64,000 nucleotides of DNA from Mermis nigrescens (GCA_036768485.1 JAVLUZ010000223.1:3613893-3677892); one strand, 5' to 3'; positions 12,129 through 20,160 are shown, counted from the first letter of the stretch. A program made the numbers and translations. Notes: generated by a model not told the origin, from the letters alone.

Positions 12129-12446
12129 ATGGAGATCAGCCGATGTTTTTTCAATCATATGTTGCATCGTTTGTCACAATACACTTACTTGTCTGATGAT
12201 GCAATTGGAGATTATTTTTGGCCAAAAATGAGCAAGCAATATAAGCAAACATTGCTGGAATTTGATGAGAATGCCATGTTGAGCTTCTCAAAGTATATCA
12301 GAAAACGAGTAAAAAAGGGCAATATTTACACATTATTTAAATTATGGGAATTTCTAAGTCCTGAGGCCAAATTTTATTTTGCAAACCTTTACATCATACA
12401 CATAGACGAGTACCTAATCTCATCCATGTCTAAGGTTTTAATATAA
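12129..12446 (+). CDS. Unknown 105-aa element protein
   Basis: An intact ORF preceded at the usual distance by a TATAAATA box (12087-12094), which supports it as a real gene. The product is rich in Lys, Tyr and Phe, has no signal peptide or zinc motif, and has a basic patch (RKRVKKG) in the middle. I recognise no family. Element 2 has no counterpart at this position. It is convergent with the TBP gene across a 240-bp tandem repeat. Possible roles are regulatory or accessory; nothing in the sequence decides. Confidence 0.55.
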   Translation: MEISRCFFNHMLHRLSQYTYLSDDAIGDYFWPKMSKQYKQTLLEFDENAMLSFSKYIRKRVKKGNIYTLFKLWEFLSPEAKFYFANLYIIHIDEYLISSMSKVLI

Positions 12447-12690
12447 AGTTTTGCGGAGTTTGTAAAATTTTTTGTAAAGTTTGGAAATTTTTTTGTAAAG
12501 TTTGGAAATTTTTTTGTAAAGTTTGGAAAATTTTTTTGCAGAGTTTGGAATTAATTTTGTGTGCTTAAGCATAGGAATTTTGCAGAGTTTGGAAATTTTT
12601 TTTGTAAAGTTCGGAAATTTTTTTGTAAAGTTTGGAAAATTATTTTGTAGAGTTTGGAAAATTTCTTGTAAAGTTTGGAAAATTATCATT
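12447..12690. repeat. Tandem repeat of ~20-25 bp, TTTTGTAAAGTTTGGAAATT type
   Basis: About ten diverged head-to-tail units fill the gap between the 105-aa ORF and the TBP gene, which converge here. A closely similar unit (TTTTGTAAAATTTGGAAATT) fills parts of both TIRs of element 2 (about 26160-26450 and 37100-37345). Open frames across it encode KKISKLYKK-like repeats and are not genes. Confidence 0.85.
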
Positions 12691-13201
12691 TAATTTGGCA
12701 TTGTTCAAGCATTGTTGAGACTATTTTATATGCTATATGCAACTCATGCTTGTGTTTTGCACCTGTGAGAATCATCTTTCCGCTTGTAAAGAGCAAAAAT
12801 GTTACATTTCGAAATTTGTATACTAAACCAGGAAACAATTCTACTTCGTACATGCATTTCTCATTTACCATCTCATAAAATTTACAAAGATCAATGCAAA
12901 ATCCCAAGTTAGCCGAGCCAACAAAAAGCTCAGGCTTTATTTTCAACATTGAATTCTCCATCTTTAGTATTTGGATGAATGCCTTTATCGTATTTTTGCC
13001 TTCTTGTATAGTTTTAGCTGCAACGCATACAATTTTACCCGATCTGAAAATCAGTAATGTTGCCTGAGGTAATCGAAATACAATACCTGGAAATCTTTGG
13101 TGATTGTATTGCGCTGTATTTGGCAATTTCAGATAGACATCATCTAGATTTAGCGTATTCGGCAGTGCTGTAGTTAGCACAATGTTCTGTATTGTGACCA
13201 T
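12686..13201 (-). CDS. TATA-binding protein (TBP) homologue carried by the Polinton element
   Basis: An intact, intronless 171-codon gene for a core-only TBP saddle. Repeat 1 (residues ~1-75) has IQNIV, an NTAQYNHQRFPG block matching the NAEYNPKRFA block of animal TBP, and LLIFRSGKIV. Repeat 2 (~85-165) has VGSANLGF, YEVELFPGLVYKF and FLLFTSGKMILTGAK. The four minor-groove phenylalanines are present: F37, F52, F123 and F138. Each pair is 15 residues apart, whereas cellular TBP has 17, so both hairpins are two residues shorter. The DNA-contacting Asn of repeat 1 (N6) is kept, but its partner in repeat 2 is replaced (PELFVG for IQNIVG). There is no N-terminal extension. It diverges from the ATPase gene, with a minus-strand TATAAATA 31-38 nt upstream. 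The likely role is transcription from element promoters. It could have been captured from a host or come from a giant-virus-like lineage. Confidence 0.9.
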   Translation of the reverse strand: MVTIQNIVLTTALPNTLNLDDVYLKLPNTAQYNHQRFPGIVFRLPQATLLIFRSGKIVCVAAKTIQEGKNTIKAFIQILKMENSMLKIKPELFVGSANLGFCIDLCKFYEMVNEKCMYEVELFPGLVYKFRNVTFLLFTSGKMILTGAKHKHELHIAYKIVSTMLEQCQIK

Positions 13202-13246
13202 TTTCTATAAACACCTGTATATATAAATCATTATTTATAAACAAAA
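13202..13246. promoter_or_regulatory. Bidirectional promoter between TBP and packaging ATPase
   Basis: The gap is 45 bp between two divergent starts. A minus-strand TATAAATA (13232-13239) serves TBP. TATAAATC (13222-13229) faces the ATPase, 18-25 nt before its ATG. The equivalent region of element 2 (27974-28058) also has opposed TATAAATA boxes. Confidence 0.65.
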
Positions 13247-13894
13247 ATGATTTTCCAACATCCTTTCACCTGCCTTGTCTCAGGGCCTACAAAATCTGGC
13301 AAAACAACGTTTGTTAGGCGACTGATTGAGAACAGAGAATATTTGATTGATACTAAAATTAAAAAGATTTTGTGGTGCTTCGCAGAAAACCAACCACTTC
13401 ATAAGAAAATCGATCATGTGTCATTTATAGAGGGGCTTCCTGATCTTAGTTACTTTAAGCAGTTCAGCCCTACACCACAACTTTTGATACTCGATGATTT
13501 AATGCAAGAGAGTAATGGTAATGCTCAAATTGTACAACTATTCACAAGGAGTTGTCATCATTGGAACATTAGCATTATACACATTGTTCAAAACGTTTTC
13601 TTTGATGGTCTAAGAACTTCACGTATAAACTCGGATTATATTGTTTTATTTAAAAATCCTGCTGATCAGCTACAAGCACAAATGCTGTCTAGGCAGCTTT
13701 ACCCTACCAATCCAAAATATTTTCTAGAAGCCTTTTCCAATGCTACTTCTCTTCCGCATGACTATCTTCTGATTGATCTCACTCAAAATTCTAGAGATGA
13801 GCTCAGGCTGAAAACAAATATTTTCAGTGATAGTCCCACTGTTTATATACAAAAATCTATAAATACTAAGAAAAACACTAATGAAATAATGTAA
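13247..13894 (+). CDS. Polinton genome-packaging ATPase
   Basis: An intact 215-aa P-loop ATPase of the type that pumps DNA into Polinton and adintovirus capsids. The Walker A motif GPTKSGKT is at residues 13-20 and the Walker B motif LLILDD at 79-84. The QNVFF/NSDYIVLFKNP region downstream is typical of the Polinton family. It aligns throughout with the interrupted copy at 28059-28688. It is the first of a run of plus-strand capsid genes. The length is about normal for the family and no key residue is missing. Confidence 0.9.
   Translation: MIFQHPFTCLVSGPTKSGKTTFVRRLIENREYLIDTKIKKILWCFAENQPLHKKIDHVSFIEGLPDLSYFKQFSPTPQLLILDDLMQESNGNAQIVQLFTRSCHHWNISIIHIVQNVFFDGLRTSRINSDYIVLFKNPADQLQAQMLSRQLYPTNPKYFLEAFSNATSLPHDYLLIDLTQNSRDELRLKTNIFSDSPTVYIQKSINTKKNTNEIM
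13858..13865 (+). promoter_or_regulatory. TATAAATA box upstream of pX-like gene
   Basis: An exact TATAAATA 32-39 nt before ATG 13897, inside the end of the ATPase gene. Element 2 has the same arrangement at 28684-28691. Confidence 0.65.
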
Positions 13895-13896
13895 AA

Positions 13897-14248
13897 ATGG
13901 GTAAAGAACGATTAAAACGCAATATTGTATGTCTACATCTCTTATGTAAAACAAAAAAAAGCTCAAAGAGACACTATTATAAATACTGCAACTAAAGATC
14001 AGATCCTTTGTCTCTGCGACTGTGCAAACAATTTCCTGAACAGTAATATTCATTTTTCTGAGAAAGATATCAACAAACTTCAAAGATACCAGAATCAAAT
14101 AAGATACTTAGCAAACAATAAACAGGCAAGTACAAAAGGAAGAAAAAATATCATAATACAAGACGGTGGTTTTCTTTCACTTCTACTTACTCCTATACTT
14201 ACAATTGCAGGCAGTTTACTAGCAGACGCAATTACAGGTAAAAAATGA
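13897..14248 (+). pseudogene. Small basic-hydrophobic Polinton core protein (pX-like), frameshifted
   Basis: A conserved Polinton protein of ~115 aa. A basic N-terminal half has a QIRYLANNK...KGRK block, followed by IIIQDGGFL and a hydrophobic tail LLLTPILTIAGSLLADAI. Such proteins are usually compared with adenovirus core/pX-type virion proteins. The ATG at 13897 reads only 33 codons before a stop. The rest continues in another frame after a frameshift in the A-rich run near 13950-13965. The terminal TGA (14246-14248) overlaps the next gene's ATG in an ATGA. A homologue is at 28699-29031. Confidence 0.75.
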
Positions 14249-14811
14249 AACACACTGAAAAAATGATTTTAATACCCACTGAAATAAGCGAGCGTTATAA
14301 GCCAGTGGATATTTGACCCGATTCTTTGGATAATGAGATGCAAAAAATCTTGAATAACAAAAATGTACCACCTGATGCAAAGCTCATGAAATATAATCAG
14401 ATACTTGTCAAATTTAAGCAATTGCAAGAGCAGAAACAGCAACCAAATAAAGCTGGCATTGTTGAAGATGTAAGTAATGCAATTAGTGATGAAGAAATAC
14501 TCTCTGGTATGCCAAAAACTCAAATTTCAAAGGCAAAGCTGCTTCTTCACCATACACGTACTAATCCATTTCTTGAAATTGAGCCGGGTGGTGAACTTGT
14601 AATAGATGGTCAAAAAATTGAAGACTCAAATGTTATGGATTCAGTTAATGATCTGGCATGCAAGCGCAAAAAAATCAGCAGATATCCTGGCACAAAGGAA
14701 CTGCTGAAAGTGTTCAATTGCATGAATGTTCCACTTGAAAGTGTGGGTAATAGGCAAGCTAGGGAGATTTTCGCCGCAGGCAATGAATTTGACTGGGATG
14801 AAAGTCTCTAA
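14245..14811 (+). pseudogene. Conserved Polinton core protein, one premature stop
   Basis: This belongs to a widely conserved Polinton family of unknown detailed function that lies between the pX-like and pVI-like genes. Features are a KMILIP start region, EMQKILNNK, an EEILSGMPK segment, the ELVIDGQKI...SNVMDSVNDL block and the C-terminal GTKELL...VPLESVGN region. The natural start at 14245 is followed in frame by TGA at 14314-14316. The frame stays open from 14326 to 14811, so a downstream start cannot be excluded. It has no TATAAATA box of its own and overlaps the preceding stop codon (ATGA), as in element 2. Confidence 0.78.
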
Positions 14812-14851
14812 ATACTTACTGTATTCAATTTAATCAAATAAAATTACAAAA

Positions 14852-15292
14852 ATGCAAGTACAATTTACTCCTGACGATTTAAGCATTTGGTTAGAATACA
14901 ACACTGGGCAGGCAGCCCAAACTGGCTACGGGTTAAAGGGGTTCAAAGGCATTCCATATCAGCGTGGCATAGGGCTTGGCAGCTTTTTTCGTTCCCTTTT
15001 CAGAATGGCCGTCCCAGTTTTGCAATCTATTGGTAAGCGAGTTGGAAAGCATGCTCTAGTTGCAGGTTCAAACATAGCGTCTGATTTGGCTTGGGGAAAA
15101 CCGCTTTTTGAGTCTAGTAAGGAACATTCAAAGCGAGAAGCTGCTCAATTGTGTGATGAGGCCTCTAAATCTCTACAGCAGCAGCAAGGAGAGGGTCTTG
15201 GTAGCCGCCCAAAGTCTATAAATACTAGCGTGATAGATGCTTTTTCTAAAAACAATGGCGCTCATAGACGTAAAATCTATCCCAAGTACTAA
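14852..15292 (+). CDS. pVI-like minor virion protein
   Basis: The 146-aa ORF has a TGYGLKGF...YQRGIGLGSFFRSLFR segment (residues ~24-51), then an amphipathic stretch MAVPVLQSIGKRVGKHALVAG and a Gln/Ser-rich tail. Gly-rich plus amphipathic regions of this kind are typical of the Polinton/adintovirus protein compared with adenovirus pVI, a membrane-lytic or cement protein cleaved by the viral protease. A weak box, TCTAAATA (14807-14814), lies 38-45 nt upstream. The 3' end overlaps the capsid gene by 38 nt in another frame. A homologue is at 29610-30041. Confidence 0.75.
   Translation: MQVQFTPDDLSIWLEYNTGQAAQTGYGLKGFKGIPYQRGIGLGSFFRSLFRMAVPVLQSIGKRVGKHALVAGSNIASDLAWGKPLFESSKEHSKREAAQLCDEASKSLQQQQGEGLGSRPKSINTSVIDAFSKNNGAHRRKIYPKY
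15217..15224 (+). promoter_or_regulatory. TATAAATA box upstream of the major capsid gene
   Basis: An exact TATAAATA 31-38 nt before ATG 15255, inside the end of the pVI-like ORF. The sequence GTCTATAAATACTAG is nearly the same as the pX-gene box context. Confidence 0.68.
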
Positions 15293-16547
15293 AACTGAAT
15301 CGGACCTTTTCACGGTCCCTCCTACTCAGGTTGTTATAAAGCAAGGCTTTTGGCATGAAATCCAGCCTACCCATCCAATTACCAATGAGGGGCCTTATGA
15401 ATTCAGAATACCCCCACACCCCCATTATCTACAGCTGAATAGAAATTATATTAATATGTTACTACGAATAAAAAAACCAACTGTTGCTGCTGGAGCAGCA
15501 GTACCCGACTATGCACCTATAAACCTTATTGATAAAACTTTCTTCAAGCAGGTAAAATGCTTTTTAGGAGGCAAATTAGTTTTTGACAGCTCTGATAAAT
15601 ATGCCTACAGAGCATACTTTGAAACTGAACTGAATTATGGAAATGATGCTAAGCATTCACACTTGCAAACAGCGTTATATTTTCATGAGGGTGGCAATAA
15701 TGTTGACACAAAAGGTAGTGAATCATTCAAAAAGCAAGCTGCTATGTTTAAAGATGAAAATGTTGTTGAAGTTGCGGCTCCACTACATATTGACATGTTC
15801 TTGCAAGACAGGTATCTGATTAATTTCACCAATTTTTGCTTAGAATTACATAGAAATAGTGATGCGTTTTTATTGCAATGCTTTAAGGATGTCGTGTTAG
15901 ACTTGAGAGTCTCACAAATGAAATTTTTTATTCGAAAAGTTGATGTATTAGACACTGTAAATTTAGCACTCAAGCAAACAATGCTTTCATACATGGCAAA
16001 ATATCCTATTAGACGCGTAGCTATGACTAATTTACACATCTCAAATCCTGCTAGAGAAACGCCCAATTATACATTGTTTACTGGTCAGCTGCCTAGGCGT
16101 ATATTATTTGCTTGTGTTGAAGGCAGTGCTTATTGAGGCAATCTAGCAAAATCACCATTTAATTTCAAATCGTTCAGCATACAAGATGTAAAAGTAACAA
16201 GCAGTGGCATAACATATCCTGCTTACCCACTCAACATTTCATTCAAATACGATAGGTACTTGCAAGCATATAATCAAATGTTTGATGCTTTAGACATAGA
16301 GCGAGAAGGTAATTTTATTAGCAGAGATGAGTTTAGAACGAGTCACTGTTTTTTTGTATTTGATTTGACACCTGATGCAGATGATGGAGGGCATTGGGAT
16401 CTTGTGCGTGGAGGAACAACAAGCATATCTGTAAGATTTGCCAATAATTTGCCTGATTCTGGTGTAGAAATTATTATATATGCTGAATTTGATAATTTTA
16501 TAATGATTGACAAAGACCAAAACAAGTTTCATGATTATAACGCATAA
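15255..16547 (+). pseudogene. Double jelly-roll major capsid protein, one in-frame stop
   Basis: The hexon-like capsid subunit of Polintons. Landmarks are the MALIDVKSIPS N-terminus, an LFTVPPTQVVI segment, VPDYAPINLIDKTFFKQVKCFLGG and ISRDEFRTSHC. The end is GVEIIIYAEFDNF. The frame is open for ~293 codons, then TGA at 16134-16136 interrupts it, where element 2 has an Arg codon. It resumes in the same frame to TAA 16547. A truncated product would lack the second jelly roll's end. The protease start follows the stop after 2 nt. A homologue is at 33914-35216. Confidence 0.9.
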
Positions 16548-16549
16548 AC

Positions 16550-16975
16550 ATGAACACTATTGAAATATTTAAAATTCTTAAACATAATATTAAAAATGAC
16601 ACATTTTTAGGAGTTTTTCCTTTAGATCGCTTACCACCTATAAGAGCATACCCCGCAGCGCTAGTGGTAAACTTTGACACAAGCAGCAAACCTGGCTCTT
16701 ACTGGGTAGCCATATATTTCCAGAGCAAGAAGAATTTTGACTATTTTGACAGCTATGGGCGAAAACCACTCAAACAGTTAAGGAATTACATTTCAAATAA
16801 TACAATTGCGTATAAATACAATAATGCACAAGTACAAGGAATTTTCTCAATTAGCTGTGGTCATATGTGTGTCTATTTCATTGTTTGTAGAAGTAGAGGT
16901 ATTCCATTTGAAAATATTGTTCTATCTATGTTCAGTGAGAAAATTTATAAATACTTTGATGACTTAGAATTATAA
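16550..16975 (+). CDS. Adenain-like cysteine protease, catalytic His replaced by Tyr
   Basis: This 141-aa protein matches the adenovirus-type maturation protease of Polintons. Visible are GVFPLDRLPP, the Asp-containing YFDSYG (D67), an oxyanion-type Gln in VQGIFSISCG (Q96) and the nucleophile Cys in SCGHMC (C103). The catalytic His should lie in a GS-H-W motif. Here it is GSYWVAIYF (Tyr51), while element 2 keeps GSHWVALYF, a CAC-to-TAC change. The reading frame is open but the enzyme is probably dead. It has no TATAAATA box and starts 2 nt after the capsid stop. Confidence 0.88.
   Translation: MNTIEIFKILKHNIKNDTFLGVFPLDRLPPIRAYPAALVVNFDTSSKPGSYWVAIYFQSKKNFDYFDSYGRKPLKQLRNYISNNTIAYKYNNAQVQGIFSISCGHMCVYFIVCRSRGIPFENIVLSMFSEKIYKYFDDLEL
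16946..16953 (+). promoter_or_regulatory. TATAAATA box upstream of penton
   Basis: An exact TATAAATA 25-32 nt before ATG 16978, inside the end of the protease gene. The same arrangement is at 35628-35635 in element 2. Confidence 0.65.
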
Positions 16976-16977
16976 AC

Positions 16978-18671
16978 ATGGATTCTAAACAGTTTTACAT
17001 AACGCTTCCAAGCAATTCACAGGAAACCAATACTGCGGCCATATTTGTAACTAGCCTACCTAGGCAAATCGTATTAACCGGCGACTGGGAGGTTGGAATG
17101 GTTGAAATAATTTATGCAAATACATGGCATAATTTTGCCAGAGACCAGAATATGATACAGTTTTATGACATCAAAAACAATGTGCGACAAAAATTGCTTA
17201 CTCCTCGAGCAAGGTATTTAAATATAGATGACTTGATTAAGACAATCACTAATGGGATAAAAACGATTAGCGTTAAAGAAAAATTTTAATACTTGCAATA
17301 CTTTGGCATAAGGTATGATGATAATAAGAAATTCTGTCACCTAAAAATTAATACAGGATACATTTGAAGTGTAAAGTTAACAAAACATTCACTATATATG
17401 CTTGAAATTCTGGAAAGCCAGCTTACGAGGGGTGTCCCATAAGTCCTTAGGTTTTTCTGCAAAAATGGACCATTGTTTGCCGTTTTTTGTCAGAATATTA
17501 GTTTGCTTATTTTAGCAAAACTTGCAAAATTTCAGTCAATTTCGCCATATATTCTATAAATTATTTAGATTTTTGATGAATTTTTAGCGACTTATTTTAC
17601 CCCAATTTTTGAAAATTGAACTTAGTGAAAAAACAACACTCTTCGTTTTGATGCCAAAATTTCAAAAAAAGATCGGCATGAATACTAACATACAAGAAGG
17701 TAGCCTGGTCAATGCTCTTCTTTTCAAACGGCATTCCACATAGAAACGCCATCTCTGTATGGAACAGGGTTTCCAGAATCAAAACAACCCATTTTCAGCG
17801 ACATTTGTGAGGTTAGGTGCACCTGATTAGTTAATATTAGCAGCCAATTAAAAAGCCATGGTGGTTTCCATAGAGAAAACACTCAGGACAGTTCATTTCA
17901 AAATTCAGTTAGCTGTGATCAACAGTTTGAAAACTGTAGGAACTTTTGTGAAACCAAAAAGCCAACTTTTTTGCAGTCGAAAAAAAACTGTTGAATGAGA
18001 CAATATTTTGCCTATTTTCTACCGATCAGAATGAGCCTAATTAAAACGGCTCCACAGTGAAGAACAGTAGACTCCCTGCTACCAATGTGTTCAATAAAAA
18101 TCTGTATACGATTACTGTAAACAAAGTGAGGAATGAAGAACCATTTTGAGACACCCTGTCTTATTAATATTTTTCTAAGCCCAATATTTCCTTCAAAAGG
18201 AAACGAATGGAAACAAAATTTTGTCAATATTCCTTAAAGATGTCAGGGTACATTCTAACCAAAAATGGCCTGACAGAATCAATTTCCCTGTAAAAAGCTA
18301 AGGACTTCTGGGACACCCCTCGTAGCAATATAAATAATTCTGTGGCGCAAGATTTGACCATAGTAGCACACCATTCTCCTGATATACTAGGTGGAATGCA
18401 TAATTTTTACGATTATTGTGATATAGTCGAGCCTCAAATTGTTGGAAATATTTTTGCGCCACTCTTGCAAGTCGTAAATATTGAAGGAAAGTATATGGAT
18501 ATCATTAATCATTCATATATTAGTCCACATTACATACCTGTACTCAAAATAGCATTCAACACTGTTGAAATAGATATTAAAAGCGATCAAGATCAACCTG
18601 TACCCTTTGAATTTGGCAAAACTATCGTAAAATTGCATTTTAGATGGCAAAATCAAAAACAATACCCCTAA
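16978..18671 (+). pseudogene. Minor capsid (penton, single jelly-roll) gene split by a MITE
   Basis: The N-terminal part (16978-17289) has the hallmark of Polinton penton proteins: FYITLPSNS, LPRQIVLTGDWEVGMVEI and a WHNF motif. Stops and at least one frameshift follow at 17287-17370. An 897-bp MITE then splits the gene after the ESQL codons at 17418. The C-terminal part resumes after 18324, with HHSPDILGGMHNFYDYCDIVEPQIVGN. It ends KTIVKLHFR directly at the right TIR, so the last few codons are TIR sequence. The homologue at 35669-36447 lacks the insertion. Confidence 0.88.
17426..18322. mobile_element. Mariner/Tc1-type MITE inside the penton gene
   Basis: An 897-bp insertion with TA on both sides (17424-17425, 18323-18324). 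The terminal inverted repeats are ~25 bp (CGAGGGGTGTCCCAKAAGTC, continuing CTTAG), with one T/G mismatch. TA duplication indicates a Tc1/mariner-superfamily transposase in trans. Internal open stretches (17597-17782, 18012-18227 minus) have no recognisable transposase domain. Confidence 0.88.
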
Positions 18672-20154
18672 ATGGGAGTCTATTAGGAAAGGCGATAAAA
18701 GCCATTGCACGCTACAAAAGCAGCTAGCTTTAGATTTAATGCACAAAGCTGATCTTAACACTGATAAAGAAAAATACGGTCTTGAAGCTGTTGAAAAAAT
18801 TCAAAACGTTCTGGTACCTGACTACCAAATTAAAGTATACTCGGACAATATTCTGTTTTATGAAGGGCCAAAGGCCATCAAAATAATTAATTTGCGCGTA
18901 GATAATAATCGCTACGACCTGATGACAAAATAGCTGACTACTTTCGTAAACTAACTATAAAGGATATAGTGAACGCAGTAGCGCTTGTGGAACTTGGTGG
19001 CGCTTGTGGAGGTAGCGCTTGTGGGGGTGGCGCATGTGGACTCCCACAGGGACTGCTACCCCCAAACACACACACACACACACACACACACTGACAATGT
19101 TGTTTCGAAACAAGTTGTTACGGGGCCAACTGTTACTGTAAGAAAAAATGAAGCTGTTGAAGCTGATGCATAAAGATTGGTTAAAAATTAGGAAAAAACT
19201 TTTTCCCTAAGCTTGCTTTACACTACTTTACACTTTACATTTTACACTAGTCTCTCCCCACAAAATACAACAATACTCCCTAGGACTGGGCAACTTATAT
19301 TGCCTCTGTTTCGGAACAAGTTGTTTCGGAACCAACTGTTACTGTAAAAAGTCAATAAAATGCCGAGGAACCCCCTTTTCAGGACCCTCTAGCCTTACTA
19401 GTGGTCCTCAGGCACTCCTTAGGCTTACGGGTAGGTCCGGGCATGTTTATTATAATTGATTACTAGTTATAAAAAATAGATCTCCATAGAGAACTCTACA
19501 TCCATCTGTTTGACGCCATCTGGCAGTGTAATTGGCCTACTCTAGGTGACGCGCTAAAATTTTGTACATAGCACACCTTATATATCTTACCCTGAAAGTT
19601 TGAGCTAAATACACCCTATAGTTCTTGAAATATAGTACTATATGAGAAAGTGTAAAGTAAATTGATATATACGGTAGGTACTTACGCCAAATTTTTGTAA
19701 TAATTTACAAAAGGTATCCACCCTACTCTGAAAATTTGAGCTAAATCCGCCCTATAGTTCTTGAAATATAGTGCTATACGAGAAAGTGTAAATTAAATTG
19801 GTATACTGTAGGCTGCGCGCTGAAATTCTATGCGTAGCATGCCTGGCCTATATACATCATACTCTGAAAATTTGAGCCCGATCCGACCGCTGGTTCTTGA
19901 CTTACGCTTTTCAGAAAAATAACCCCCTGGATAATAACCCCCTGGGTAATAACCCTCCTGGGTTGTTATTGTATCCCCTCCCCGTGGCCCTGGGCCCTAA
20001 GCTGGCGCGCCCCCCTCCCCGGGCAGGTTCGGGCAGGACCCCAACCCATTTGCTCCCTGGCGCAACCTCGATTTTGGGCCAGGGAGCAGATCGCCCTATC
20101 TTATAACACTACAACGCTATAAGATATGAGTCTAGGGAGACACGGTATACTACT
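18659..20154. repeat. Right terminal inverted repeat of element 1
   Basis: The repeat is about 1496 bp and is inverted relative to 9035-10484. Homology stops at ACAAT (18659-18663), exactly where the penton reading frame ends. It carries a second copy of the last ~85 codons of the PolB N-terminal ORF (to 18933), and a CA microsatellite (about 19068-19092) longer than the left copy. The arms differ by point changes and small indels, so they have diverged since insertion or the last gene conversion. Confidence 0.92.
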
Positions 20155-20160
20155 TACATA
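20155..20160. repeat. Target-site duplication TACATA (right)
   Basis: TACATA directly follows the GGTATACTACT end of element 1 and matches 9029-9034 exactly. Confidence 0.92.

Larger units (their letters stand above)
9035..20154 (+). mobile_element. Polinton/Maverick (adintovirus-like) element 1, complete with TIRs and TSD
   Basis: This 11.1 kb element starts AGTAGTATACC and ends GGTATACTACT. It is bounded by the perfect 6-bp duplication TACATA at 9029-9034 and 20155-20160. A 6-bp duplication and 5'-AGT ends are the known signature of Polinton integration. Contents in order: left TIR with the tail of a PolB N-terminal ORF (minus), integrase (plus), unknown 105-aa ORF (plus), tandem repeat, TBP homologue (minus), packaging ATPase, four structural genes, protease, and penton broken by a MITE (all plus), then right TIR. 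The polymerase body is missing. Several genes carry stops, so the copy is inactive on its own, but its boundaries are intact. Confidence 0.95.

Noticed and set aside
12438..12689. 83-codon minus ORF with KKISKLYKK repeats, and similar frames at 26043-26450
   Set aside because: Translation of a 20-25 bp tandem repeat; unit changes do not preserve codons.
11293..16136. In-frame TAG and TGA codons in element genes as evidence of a variant genetic code
   Set aside because: Both stop types plus frameshifts are present, affected codons differ between the two elements, and the host gene and intact element ORFs end in ordinary stops. Decay explains it better.
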